Source: CAZYVU01 sp964651435
GTDB taxonomy: Bacteria > Desulfobacterota > Syntrophorhabdia > Syntrophorhabdales > CAYQXL01
Reading direction: 5' to 3'
DNA length: 39,465 bases
Assembly (NCBI GenBank): GCA_964651435.1
Contig: CAZYVU010000029.1
Span: 1 to 39,465, forward strand
The position numbers were made by a program, and so were the translations under genes. Shown here piece by piece: positions 25,642 through 33,170 of this stretch. Under the pieces are notes generated by a model. The model saw only the letters and a list, made by a program, of their open reading frames with translations, had not been told where the DNA came from and made no database searches. Numbering within the stretch: position 1 is the stretch's first letter; every line of letters starts with the position of its first letter.

Positions 25642-26472
25642 TTACTCGCTCTTCCGGCGCTGCAGGTCCCCCCGGATGCCGACGATGGCCACCTCAAGCG
25701 GTATCTGCCTCCCCGCCAGCTCCATGGCCCGGACCACAATGGGCGGCAGCTTGGAGCAGCAGGGCACCTCCATGATGGCCACGGTGACGGCAGCGATGTC
25801 GGCAACCTTGAAAATGTCGGCAAACTTCTGTATGTACTGGTCTGTGTCGTCGAACTTGGGGCAGCCCACCATCAGTACCTTGCCCTTTAAAAGGTCGCTG
25901 TGGAAACCGGCGTAGGCGTAGGCCGTGCAGTCGGCGGCGACGAGCAGGTGAGCGCCCTTCAGGAAGGGTGCCGTCGGCGGCACAAGGCGTATTTGAACGG
26001 GCCAGTGTGTGAGGGCCGATCCGGCCTGTTCCTGCGACAGAGGCCGATTAAAGTCTTCGCACGTCCGGCCGAAGGACTGAAGCCGCGCCGACGGACAACC
26101 ACCGGCACCTGTGAACGGAATTTCGGATTTCGGATTTCGGATTTCGGACTCAAGAGTTCGGGGTTCGGAGTGGCCCGCTCCATTGCCCACTTTCGGTGTC
26201 CCATTTCCGATGTCCCCTTTCCCATGAGCCCCCTGGTGCCGTGCCGCCGCCTCCTCGTCGAAGGCCTCCGCCTCCCTTTCGATGATGGTCAGGGCGCCAC
26301 GGGGGCACTCCCCGATACAGGCTCCAAGGCCGTCACAATAGCTGTCCTTTACGAGGCACGCCTTGCCCTTGACGATCTCGATGGCCCCTTCGGCGCAGGC
26401 ACTTGCGCAGAGACCGCAGCCGTCGCACTTCTCTTCATCGATCGTAATAATGTTTCGTATTGCTGCCACCAT
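25642..26472 (-). CDS. 2[4Fe-4S] ferredoxin-domain protein associated with hybrid cluster protein
   Basis: The 276-aa protein starts with a two-cluster ferredoxin domain: CDGCGLCASAC at about residues 15-25 and YCDGLGACIGECPRGA at about 48-63. A linker leads to a C-terminal domain with conserved Cys residues (LVAADCTAYAYAGF, MVGCPKFDD, MEVPCCSKLPP). This layout is common next to hcp in anaerobes, where it probably feeds electrons to Hcp. The linker contains Arg-Asn-Pro-Lys-Ser-Glu-Ile-type sequence encoded by a 7-bp tandem repeat (26120-26147), which looks like intergenic repeat DNA inserted in frame. The start at 26472 (GGGAGG just upstream) is preferred over GTG 26502. It lies 85 bp after hcp, in the same operon. 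Confidence 0.82.
   Translation of the reverse strand: MVAAIRNIITIDEEKCDGCGLCASACAEGAIEIVKGKACLVKDSYCDGLGACIGECPRGALTIIEREAEAFDEEAAARHQGAHGKGDIGNGTPKVGNGAGHSEPRTLESEIRNPKSEIPFTGAGGCPSARLQSFGRTCEDFNRPLSQEQAGSALTHWPVQIRLVPPTAPFLKGAHLLVAADCTAYAYAGFHSDLLKGKVLMVGCPKFDDTDQYIQKFADIFKVADIAAVTVAIMEVPCCSKLPPIVVRAMELAGRQIPLEVAIVGIRGDLQRRKSE
26120..26147 (+). repeat. Tandem repeat of ATTTCGG (4 copies) inside a coding region
   Basis: Four perfect copies of the 7-mer ATTTCGG, followed by degenerate TTCGGGGTTCGG. The next 80 bp also hold near-repeats (CCCACTTTCGGTGTCCCATTTCC-like blocks with Ser/Gly/Asn-rich coding). The unit length is not a multiple of three, so gain or loss of one copy would shift the frame of the ferredoxin-partner gene. 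Confidence 0.9.
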
Positions 26473-26557
26473 GACCTCCCGTCTTGAGGGTTTGTCGGCC
26501 ACCGGCGCTTTCCGGAGGGGGGTAGGGTGGGGCGCCGGCAGCCGATCATGTTGTCCG

Positions 26558-28186
26558 TTAACCGAGTATTGCCTTTATATCCTCATCGGCACTGGTGATG
26601 GGCTTGATACCGTAGTTCTTCACGAGGACGTCCAGGACGTTGGGGGTCACGAAGGCCGGTAGCGAAGGTCCGAGTCGGATATCCTTCACGCCCAGGTAGA
26701 GCAGGGTCAGAAGGATGGCTACGGCCTTCTGTTCATACCAAGAAAGGATCATGGAAAGGGGCAGATCGTTGACGCCGACATTGAACGCCTTTGCCAAGGC
26801 CACGGCGATCTGAATGGCCGAATAGGCGTCGTTGCACTGGCCTATGTCGAGGAGCCTCGGAATGCCGCCAATGTCGCCCAGGTCCTTGTCGAAGAAGCGG
26901 AACTTGCCGCAGGCCAAGGTCAGCACCACCGTGTCCTTGGGCAGCTTTTCCACGAACTCCGTGTAGTAATTCCTGCCGGGCTTGGCCCCGTCGCACCCTG
27001 CCACGAGGAAGAACCGGCGGATGCTGCCTGCTTTGACGGCCTCTATCACCTTGTCTGCAACGCCGAGGACGGTGTTGCGCGCAAAGCCGACGGTGACCGA
27101 GCGGCCATTGCTATCGGCGTCGAAGCCGGGCAGGGCGATGGCCCTTTCGATGACGGGGCCGTAGTCGTCGCCGGAAATGTGGCGCACGCCCGGCCAGCCC
27201 ACGGGGCCGGTAGTGAAGATGTTGTCCTTATAAGAGTCGAGGGGCTTCTGGATGCAGTTGGTCGTCATCAGGATGGCGCCGGGGAATTCGGCAAACTCCT
27301 TGTGCTGGTTCTGCCAGGCCGTCCCGTAGTGACCGTAAAAATGGGCGTACTTCTTCAGCCCGGGGTATCCGTGGCAGGGGAGCATCTCGCCGTGGGTGTA
27401 GACGTAGATGCCCTTGCCCTCCGTCTGCCGGAGGAGTTCGTCGAGGTCCTTCAGGTCGTGTCCCGATACGAGGATGGCCTTGCCTTTCTTGGCGCCCAGG
27501 GGGACCTTTGTGGGGACAGGATGTCCGTAGGCGCCCGTGTTGCCGGCGTCCAGAAGCTCCATGGCCTTCAGATTGACCTCACCGCATTTGAGGACGAGGC
27601 CGAGCCAACCCGTCAGGTCCAGTTCATTCTTAAGGAGGGCCGCCATGGCCTCATGGACGAACGCATAGAGTCCATCGTCCTCTTTTCCCAAAAGCTGGGC
27701 ATGATAGGCGTAGGCCGCCACACCCTTGAGGCCGAAGAGCAGCACATGTTGGAGGGAAAGGATGTCGGGGTTTGCAGAGGCGTCAGACTTGAGACTCACC
27801 GTTTCGCCCTGCTGCGCAAGGCCCTCCACCGTCTTCTCCGGATTGAAGCTCTTGTACGCTCCGGGGAAATCGGCTGTTCCGCCGGCCGCCTTTACCGCCG
27901 CCCTGAGGCCATCCCGGAGTGCTACTGTTTTGTCGATCAGAGCGACAAACCGCTGGGGATCAAAGTCTACGTTCGTCAGCGTCGAAAAGAGCCCTTCGTT
28001 CGTGAACCGATCCGCCTCCGCCTGAACCACGCCCACCTTCCGTCCCTCTGCCGCAAAGTAGGAAAGCTCGGCAAGAAAATGGACCAACAGGTCCTGGAGG
28101 GCAGCCACATCGGGCTGCTTTCCGCAAACCCCAACCTTCGTGCAACCTTCGCCTTTTGCAGTCTGTTCACACTGGTAACAAAACAT
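26558..28186 (-). CDS. hcp: Hybrid cluster protein (hydroxylamine reductase), class I-type
   Basis: Hcp carries a 4Fe-4S cluster and a hybrid 4Fe-2S-2O cluster and acts in NO/hydroxylamine detoxification (NO reductase or S-nitrosylase in E. coli). The 542-aa protein begins MFCYQCEQTAKGEGC, with C3, C6, C15 and C21 in the C-x2-C-x8-C-x5-C spacing of anaerobe-type enzymes, not the longer E. coli spacing. Hybrid-cluster ligand regions follow: HGEMLPCHGYP, TTNCIQKP, GCDGAKPGRNYYTEF, LACGKFRF and GQCNDAYSA. AGGAGG lies 5 nt before the ATG. An FNR/HcpR-like palindrome lies at -41.5 of the predicted promoter. Confidence 0.97.
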   Translation of the reverse strand: MFCYQCEQTAKGEGCTKVGVCGKQPDVAALQDLLVHFLAELSYFAAEGRKVGVVQAEADRFTNEGLFSTLTNVDFDPQRFVALIDKTVALRDGLRAAVKAAGGTADFPGAYKSFNPEKTVEGLAQQGETVSLKSDASANPDILSLQHVLLFGLKGVAAYAYHAQLLGKEDDGLYAFVHEAMAALLKNELDLTGWLGLVLKCGEVNLKAMELLDAGNTGAYGHPVPTKVPLGAKKGKAILVSGHDLKDLDELLRQTEGKGIYVYTHGEMLPCHGYPGLKKYAHFYGHYGTAWQNQHKEFAEFPGAILMTTNCIQKPLDSYKDNIFTTGPVGWPGVRHISGDDYGPVIERAIALPGFDADSNGRSVTVGFARNTVLGVADKVIEAVKAGSIRRFFLVAGCDGAKPGRNYYTEFVEKLPKDTVVLTLACGKFRFFDKDLGDIGGIPRLLDIGQCNDAYSAIQIAVALAKAFNVGVNDLPLSMILSWYEQKAVAILLTLLYLGVKDIRLGPSLPAFVTPNVLDVLVKNYGIKPITSADEDIKAILG

Positions 28187-28226
28187 ACGATCCTCCTTTA
28201 AAGTTTATTTTGTGATGTCTTGCTGC

Positions 28227-28268
28227 AGTGTAATGCAACTTTGCCGGTTTGTCCTTGACTTAAGTCAA
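28227..28268 (-). promoter_or_regulatory. hcp promoter with FNR/HcpR-like activator site
   Basis: On the minus strand TTGACTTAAGTCAA (28255-28268) is a perfect palindrome of the CRP/FNR type (TTGAC-N4-GTCAA). The -10 element TACACT (28227-28232) and a weak -35 AGGACA (28250-28255) predict a start at 28220, which puts the palindrome centre exactly at -41.5, the class II activator position. The family regulator (HcpR or FNR-like) is not in the window. Confidence 0.65.
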
Positions 28269-28302
28269 AAAGAATCCGGCGACCCCGTAAAAAGGCCGCC
28301 GG
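28267..28302 (-). terminator. Rho-independent terminator after rpoZ
   Basis: Reading the minus strand, CCGGCG (28297-28302) pairs with CGCCGG (28276-28281), with two more possible G-C pairs inside. ATTCTTTTT follows the stem. It closes the long xseB-rpoZ operon and abuts the activator palindrome of hcp. Confidence 0.65.
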
Positions 28303-28342
28303 AAGAGGAATGCTGGTGAACGGAGGCTGAGAAAAAGGACGC

Positions 28343-28582
28343 CTACACTGAAAAGTTGGAAAGCTGATAGGGAACCTCCGCCTTCTCCACGGCAGGTTTC
28401 TTCTCAAAGACCACAAGATTGTCGGCGATCTCCCGGAGCGACGTGACGACCTCCCGGTTCGACGACTTGACCAGGGCCCTTTCTCCCTTAATAAGCTGCT
28501 TCGCCCTGCGCGCGCAGAGATGAACAAGCTCGAAGCGGTTCTCAACCTTGTCCATGCAGTCCTCAACCGTTATGCGTGCCAT
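28343..28582 (-). CDS. rpoZ: RNA polymerase omega subunit
   Basis: The 79-aa protein stabilises the beta' subunit of RNA polymerase. It begins MARITVEDCMDKVENRFELV and continues with CARRAKQLIKGERALV, the conserved Arg-Arg-Ala-Lys-Gln-Leu region of omega, then a variable tail. It overlaps gmk by 20 bp; the gmk-rpoZ pairing is very common. It is last in the operon. Confidence 0.95.
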   Translation of the reverse strand: MARITVEDCMDKVENRFELVHLCARRAKQLIKGERALVKSSNREVVTSLREIADNLVVFEKKPAVEKAEVPYQLSNFSV

Positions 28583-29159
28583 GCCCTGTCCTCCTCGCCT
28601 GGACGATAAGGCTCCGAAACTCCCGGAGAGCGTGGTCCAGATCGTAATTTTTGATAGTATACTGAAAATGGCTCTGTTTTGCTATCTCTTGTTCAACTAT
28701 CTTCATGCGCCGCCCGATCTCTTTTTCTCCCCTTCGGGAGAGCCTCCGGACGAGCTCCTCCGTTGAGGGCGGCTCAACGAAGATGAGAAAGGCTTGGGGG
28801 CAGGCCTTCTTCACCTTCAGTGCCCCTTTAACGTCGATATCGAGAATGACGTCAGTGCCCTTGCCAAGCAGTTCACTCAGGCCCTGCCGGGGTGTGCCGT
28901 AGTAGTTGCCGTGGACCTGCTCCCATTCGAGAAACTGATCGCCCTCGATCATCTCCCGAAAGGTCTGCTCGTCGATAAAGTGATAATCCTTGCCGTCAAC
29001 CTCGTTGCCCCGGCTGGCCCTGGTCGTGCAGGACACCCAAAAAACACTATCCTTGTCCGCCGCTAAAAAACGGTGAATGAGCGACGACTTGCCCGCCCCT
29101 GACGGTCCGGATACGACGAAGACGATCCCCCTTCGTTGAGCAGCCTGCCCGGCCATCAT
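28563..29159 (-). CDS. gmk: Guanylate kinase
   Basis: Gmk phosphorylates GMP to GDP. The 198-aa protein has the P-loop VSGPSGAGKSSL, the GMP-binding VSCTTRASRGNEVDGKDYHF and LEWEQVHGNYYGTP, and the lid RLSRRGEKEIGRR. The gene may start at either of two adjacent ATG codons. Only a weak GGGG precedes it, and its upstream spacer is a 9-bp tandem repeat (29172-29209). Confidence 0.96.
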   Translation of the reverse strand: MMAGQAAQRRGIVFVVSGPSGAGKSSLIHRFLAADKDSVFWVSCTTRASRGNEVDGKDYHFIDEQTFREMIEGDQFLEWEQVHGNYYGTPRQGLSELLGKGTDVILDIDVKGALKVKKACPQAFLIFVEPPSTEELVRRLSRRGEKEIGRRMKIVEQEIAKQSHFQYTIKNYDLDHALREFRSLIVQARRTGHGTHNG

Positions 29160-29171
29160 TGCTGCCCCATG

Positions 29172-29209
29172 CCAGACAAACCAGACAAACCAGACAAACC
29201 AAACAAACC
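29172..29209 (+). repeat. 9-bp tandem repeat CCAGACAAA in the yicC-gmk spacer
   Basis: Three perfect copies of CCAGACAAA and one CCAAACAAA, then CC. It fills most of the 57-bp spacer before gmk in an otherwise overlapping operon. A related CCAAACAAA doublet lies at 34977-34996. Confidence 0.88.
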
Positions 29210-29216
29210 GTCCCTC

Positions 29217-30086
29217 TCACTCCACATTCTGTGTCTGCTCCCTCAGCTTCTCGATCTCCACCTTGATCTCGACGACCCTCTCGCCCGTGAAGAGGTCCTG
29301 AGACTTGCTGCCTATGGTGTTTGTCTCTCTCACCATCTCCTGAATCAGGAAGTCGAGCTTTCTCCCTACGGCATCGGTGTGCCCGATAATCTCCCGGAAG
29401 TGGTCCGTATGGCCCTTGAGGCGCACCACCTCCTCCGCAATATCGCTCCGCTCCATGTAGAGGGCCAGCTCCTGCAGCAGGCGGGACTCGTCGACGCCCA
29501 TGCCGCCCGTCACTTCCGTCAGCCGTGCCCTGAGCCTTTGCTCGTGAGCCTTCATAATGTCGGGCCACCGGGTTTCAATGACGGCAATGTTGTCCATGAC
29601 CCTATCGAGGCGCGTCTGAAAATCGCCTGCGATAAGTGCCCCCTCCCTGGCCCTGTCGGCCGTTAGGGCCTCCATGAGCTCCTCGCAGCAGGCCATGAGG
29701 CCATCCTCGGGGCTCACATTGTTCTCCTCCGCGACGAACAGATCCTTCAGCGATAGGGCATGCTCGAGGGATATCTCTCCGGCCAGGCCGTACGTTTCCT
29801 TCAGGGTCCCGGCGGCGGTGAGGTACTGCCTCAGCACCCCGTCGTTGATCCGCACCTCCGAGGTACCTTGAAGGGGCTTCTCCCAACGAAGGGTGACATC
29901 CACCTTCCCCCGGCGCAGGTACCGTTTCACCAGCTCCCTTAGCCGCTGCTCAAGGATATAGTCCGTCCTGGGAAGCTTTACGGCCACCTCCAGGTACCGG
30001 TTGTTGAGGCTTCGGGCCTCACCGGTGATCTTTGCGCCTTCCCAATCCTTCTCGATCTTGGCGAAGCCCGTCATGCTCCTGATCAT
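29217..30086 (-). CDS. yicC: YicC-family endoribonuclease
   Basis: The 289-aa protein starts with the family signature MIRSMTGFAKIE, then EARSLNNRYLEV and LRRGKVDVTLRWE, and ends in GRKLDFLIQEMVRETNTIGSK with the conserved Glu/Asn/Ser region. YicC proteins are described as endoribonucleases that act on RNA in E. coli and Bacillus. The ATG at 30086 has AGGAG upstream and overlaps the DUF4416 stop (ATGA). The order yicC-gmk-rpoZ is widely conserved. Confidence 0.93.
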   Translation of the reverse strand: MIRSMTGFAKIEKDWEGAKITGEARSLNNRYLEVAVKLPRTDYILEQRLRELVKRYLRRGKVDVTLRWEKPLQGTSEVRINDGVLRQYLTAAGTLKETYGLAGEISLEHALSLKDLFVAEENNVSPEDGLMACCEELMEALTADRAREGALIAGDFQTRLDRVMDNIAVIETRWPDIMKAHEQRLRARLTEVTGGMGVDESRLLQELALYMERSDIAEEVVRLKGHTDHFREIIGHTDAVGRKLDFLIQEMVRETNTIGSKSQDLFTGERVVEIKVEIEKLREQTQNVE

Positions 30087-30604
30087 CGCTTCTCCTCCTT
30101 GTAGCGGGAGCGCCATCCGTTGAGAAGGGTGATGATCTGTGGCTCGGCGTAGTCGGGATAGGTCCATTCCAGGGCCCTGTAGGTGCCCGACTGGTAGACA
30201 AGGGTGAGATCGGCATAGATCCCTTTTGCCAGATAGACGCGGTGCGAGTAGGCCTTCGTGGTTGCAAGAACGACATTCTCCAGCGATATGTAGCCCGGAT
30301 CGATGTTGACCGTCCTGCGATTGTTCACCGACAGGCTCTCCTCCATGGCGTTCGTCTTGAGCTTTATATCAACAAGGAGGTCGCGCTCGAGGTGGGGCTC
30401 GAACAGCAGGAACTGGCGCATGATCCCCGGGCTCATTTCCCTCAGGTAGTAGTCGGTGTGGTGAAACTCGGCGATGGGCGTCTTCTCCTGAATCCTGCCC
30501 ACGACGTACTGCAGCTCTCCGAAGGCGCGGTGAAGCATCTTTTCGTCGGTGAAAAGAATGCTGGCAAAGAATTTTACTGGTCTTGGTGTGCGTGCGTGGC
30601 CCAT
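30083..30604 (-). CDS. DUF4416-family protein
   Basis: The 173-aa protein matches my memory of DUF4416, found mainly in deltaproteobacterial and related genomes: PVKFFASILFTDEKML at the start, EFHHTDYYLREMSPGI, VNIDPGYISLENVVLATTK and a C-terminal YPDYAEPQIITLLNGWR. It is soluble, with no export signal. No function is known to me. It overlaps tlyA by 31 bp and yicC by 4 bp, placing it between an rRNA methyltransferase and an RNase, which suggests an RNA-linked role (inference). Confidence 0.85.
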   Translation of the reverse strand: MGHARTPRPVKFFASILFTDEKMLHRAFGELQYVVGRIQEKTPIAEFHHTDYYLREMSPGIMRQFLLFEPHLERDLLVDIKLKTNAMEESLSVNNRRTVNIDPGYISLENVVLATTKAYSHRVYLAKGIYADLTLVYQSGTYRALEWTYPDYAEPQIITLLNGWRSRYKEEKR

Positions 30605-31323
30605 AGAATAAAATACTCCCTGTTTTTGCGTTCCCGGTCCCTCGGGGCTTCCACCGTTGCCAGGGGAAAGAGGCCTAAGCCCGTGCCGAAGGAGCGGATT
30701 TCTTCCATCACCGCGTCAATCTTTTCGAGGCTCCGGACAATGCCGCCCTTTCCCACCTCGCGCCTGCCCACCTCGAACTGGGGCTTGACGAGAGAAAGGA
30801 GGCACCCGCCTTCCTTGAGGAGGGGCACCAGGGCCGGAAGCACCTTCCGGAGAGAGATGAACGAAACATCCACAGTAATCATGTCGGCCTTCTCGCCGAT
30901 CATGTCCAAGGTAAGGTATCGCGCGTTGGCGTGTTCAACGAGAACGATGCGGTCGTTCAGCCGAAGCCGCTCGTGAAGCCGGCTTCGCCCTACGTCGACG
31001 GCGTAGACCCTCTCGGCGCCGAAGGTGAGGAGGCAGTCGCAGAACCCGCCCGTCGACGACCCCACGTCTATGGCGATCTTTCCCTTCACGTCGAGGCTCA
31101 GCTCCTTTATGGCCTTTTCGAGCTTCATTCCGCCGAAGCTCACGTAGGGCAGCGGGTCTGACCGCACCTCGATGGGCGTGTCGCCGGAAACCCTGGTGTC
31201 AGGCTTGGCAACGCGCTGACCGGACACAAAGACCACCCCGGCCATAACGAGGACCTTTGCCCTCTCCCGCGACGGCGCCAGCCCCTTCTCCGTCAGCACC
31301 ACGTCTATTCGCTCCTTAGCCAT
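30574..31323 (-). CDS. tlyA: TlyA-family rRNA 2'-O-methyltransferase
   Basis: The 249-aa protein has an N-terminal S4 RNA-binding domain (RIDVVLTEKGLAPSRERAKV, VFVSGQRV) and a Rossmann methyltransferase domain with SAM motif AIDVGSSTGGFCDCLL, followed by VYAVDVG and ITVDVSFISL. TlyA methylates ribosomal RNA ribose in mycobacteria and relatives; older names call it hemolysin A. It overlaps dxs by 19 bp. Confidence 0.93.
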   Translation of the reverse strand: MAKERIDVVLTEKGLAPSRERAKVLVMAGVVFVSGQRVAKPDTRVSGDTPIEVRSDPLPYVSFGGMKLEKAIKELSLDVKGKIAIDVGSSTGGFCDCLLTFGAERVYAVDVGRSRLHERLRLNDRIVLVEHANARYLTLDMIGEKADMITVDVSFISLRKVLPALVPLLKEGGCLLSLVKPQFEVGRREVGKGGIVRSLEKIDAVMEEIRSFGTGLGLFPLATVEAPRDRERKNREYFILWATHAHQDQ

Positions 31324-33170
31324 CGGTACACGCCTTCGGCGATGCCCGCCGCGTCGAGCCCCAGGGCCCGCCGCAGTGCGGTCTGCGACCCGTGGGGGAG
31401 GAAGGTGTCGGGCATGCCCATCGTCCGGACGGGTACGCAGAGGGAAAGCTGCGAAAGCCCCTCCAGGACGGCTGCCCCAAAACCTCCGATGAGGCTGTTC
31501 TCCTCTACGGTGACAATTCTTGGCGTCCTTGATGCCACCTGCCCCAGTGTCTTGAGGTCAAGGGGCTTTACAAACCTTCCGTTGACGACCGTACACCGGA
31601 TGTCCCGCCTTTCCAGCTCCGACGCGGCGGCGAGGGCGGGATAGACGGTGTTGCCGCAGGCAATGATGGCAACGTCGCCGCCTTCTCTCAGGATCTCCCA
31701 GGTCCCGAAAGGGATTTCGCGGAGCGGGCCGTCCATGGGGACGCCCTGGGCCTTCCCGCGCGGGTACCGGATCGCCGCCGTTTTCTCCCAAAGGTAGGCC
31801 GAGTAGAGCATGTGGCGCAGCTCGTCCTCGTCCTTCGGCGCCATGACGATCATGTTCGGCATGTGCCGGAAGTAGGTGAGGTCGAAGGCGCCGTTATGCG
31901 TCGGGCCGTCCTGGCCGACGATGCCGCTGCGGTCCACGGCGAAGACGACGGGCAGCTCCTGCAGGCAGACGTCGAGGAGGAGCTGGTCGTAGGCCCTCTG
32001 GAGGAAGGTGGAATAGATGGCCACGAAGGGCCTCAGCCCCGATAGGGCGAGGGCGGCCGAGAAGGTGACGCCGTGCTGCTCCGCTATGCCGATGTCGTAG
32101 AAGCGGTCGGGGAAGAGCGAGGAGAACCTGTCGAGCCCTGTGCCGAGGCCCATTGCAGCCGTCACCGCTATGATCCGCTCGTCCTTCGTTGCCAGCTCCA
32201 CGATGGTGTCGCCGAAAACGTCGGTGTAGGAGGTACCTCGGCTCTCCGGTGCGCCCGTCTCCAGGTCGAAGGTGGAGACGCCATGGTAGAACGCCGGATC
32301 GTTTTCCGCGTGGCTGTAACCCATGCCCTTCGTCGTCACGACGTGAATGAGCGTCGGCCCCTTGAGGCGCTTGATGTTTCTCAGGTTGTCGATGAGGTGG
32401 CTGAGGTTGTGGCCGTCCACGGGCCCCACGTACTGGAAGCCCAGCTCTTCGAAGAGCATGCCCGGCGTGATAAAGCCCTTCACCGCCTCCTCCAGGCGTC
32501 GGGCCGTCTTGTAGACCCGGTCGCCCAGCGCCGGCAGGCCCTTCAGCACGGACTTTATCTCCTCCCGCACGTTGCTCACAAACTCTCCGGTCATGATCCT
32601 GTTGAGGTACGACGAGAGGGCGCCGATATTCTTCGATATGGACATCTCGTTGTCGTTCAGGACTACGATGAGGTCGCTCTTCAGGGCCCCGGCGTGGTTC
32701 AGCGCCTCGAAGGACATGCCTCCCGTTAAGGACCCGTCGCCCACGATGGCGATGACCTTGTTCTTCCTGTTGAGCTTCCTGTTGGCCTCGGCGAGGCCCA
32801 AGGCGATGGAGATGGCGTTCGACGCGTGGCCCGTGTTGAACACATCGTAGGGGCTCTCCTGCCGCGATGGGAATCCGCTCAGGCCCTCGTCCTGGCGGAG
32901 GCTGGAAAACTTCTCCTGCCTGCCCGTAAGGAGCTTGTGGGCGTAACACTGGTGACCCACATCCCAGATGAGCTTGTCCTCGGGCGTGTCGAAGATGTAG
33001 TGAAGCCCTATGGTCAGCTCAACGACGCCGAGGTTGGACGAGAGGTGGCCGCCTGTCCGGGAAACGGTCTCGATGACCCTTTCGCGGATCTCTCCGGCGA
33101 TGGTTGTCAGTTGGGCCGGCGTCAATTTCTTCAGGTCGGCCGGTGAGGCGATGGTTTCAAGAAGCATCAA
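31305..33170 (-). CDS. dxs: 1-deoxy-D-xylulose-5-phosphate synthase
   Basis: Dxs condenses pyruvate and glyceraldehyde-3-phosphate, the first step of the MEP isoprenoid pathway, using thiamine diphosphate. The 621-aa protein has SSNLGVVELTIGLHY with the catalytic His region, the ThDP motif VGDGSLTGGMSFEALNHAG, KGMGYSHAENDP and the transketolase Glu region FYDIGIAEQHGVTFSA. The length is standard. The ATG overlaps the ispA stop by 4 bp. The ispA-dxs pair supplies precursors for undecaprenyl and other polyprenyl chains. Confidence 0.98.
   Translation of the reverse strand: MMLLETIASPADLKKLTPAQLTTIAGEIRERVIETVSRTGGHLSSNLGVVELTIGLHYIFDTPEDKLIWDVGHQCYAHKLLTGRQEKFSSLRQDEGLSGFPSRQESPYDVFNTGHASNAISIALGLAEANRKLNRKNKVIAIVGDGSLTGGMSFEALNHAGALKSDLIVVLNDNEMSISKNIGALSSYLNRIMTGEFVSNVREEIKSVLKGLPALGDRVYKTARRLEEAVKGFITPGMLFEELGFQYVGPVDGHNLSHLIDNLRNIKRLKGPTLIHVVTTKGMGYSHAENDPAFYHGVSTFDLETGAPESRGTSYTDVFGDTIVELATKDERIIAVTAAMGLGTGLDRFSSLFPDRFYDIGIAEQHGVTFSAALALSGLRPFVAIYSTFLQRAYDQLLLDVCLQELPVVFAVDRSGIVGQDGPTHNGAFDLTYFRHMPNMIVMAPKDEDELRHMLYSAYLWEKTAAIRYPRGKAQGVPMDGPLREIPFGTWEILREGGDVAIIACGNTVYPALAAASELERRDIRCTVVNGRFVKPLDLKTLGQVASRTPRIVTVEENSLIGGFGAAVLEGLSQLSLCVPVRTMGMPDTFLPHGSQTALRRALGLDAAGIAEGVYRWLRSE

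Noticed and set aside
26120..26147. ATTTCGG array as a CRISPR
   Set aside because: The unit is 7 bp, directly tandem, with no spacers and no cas genes.
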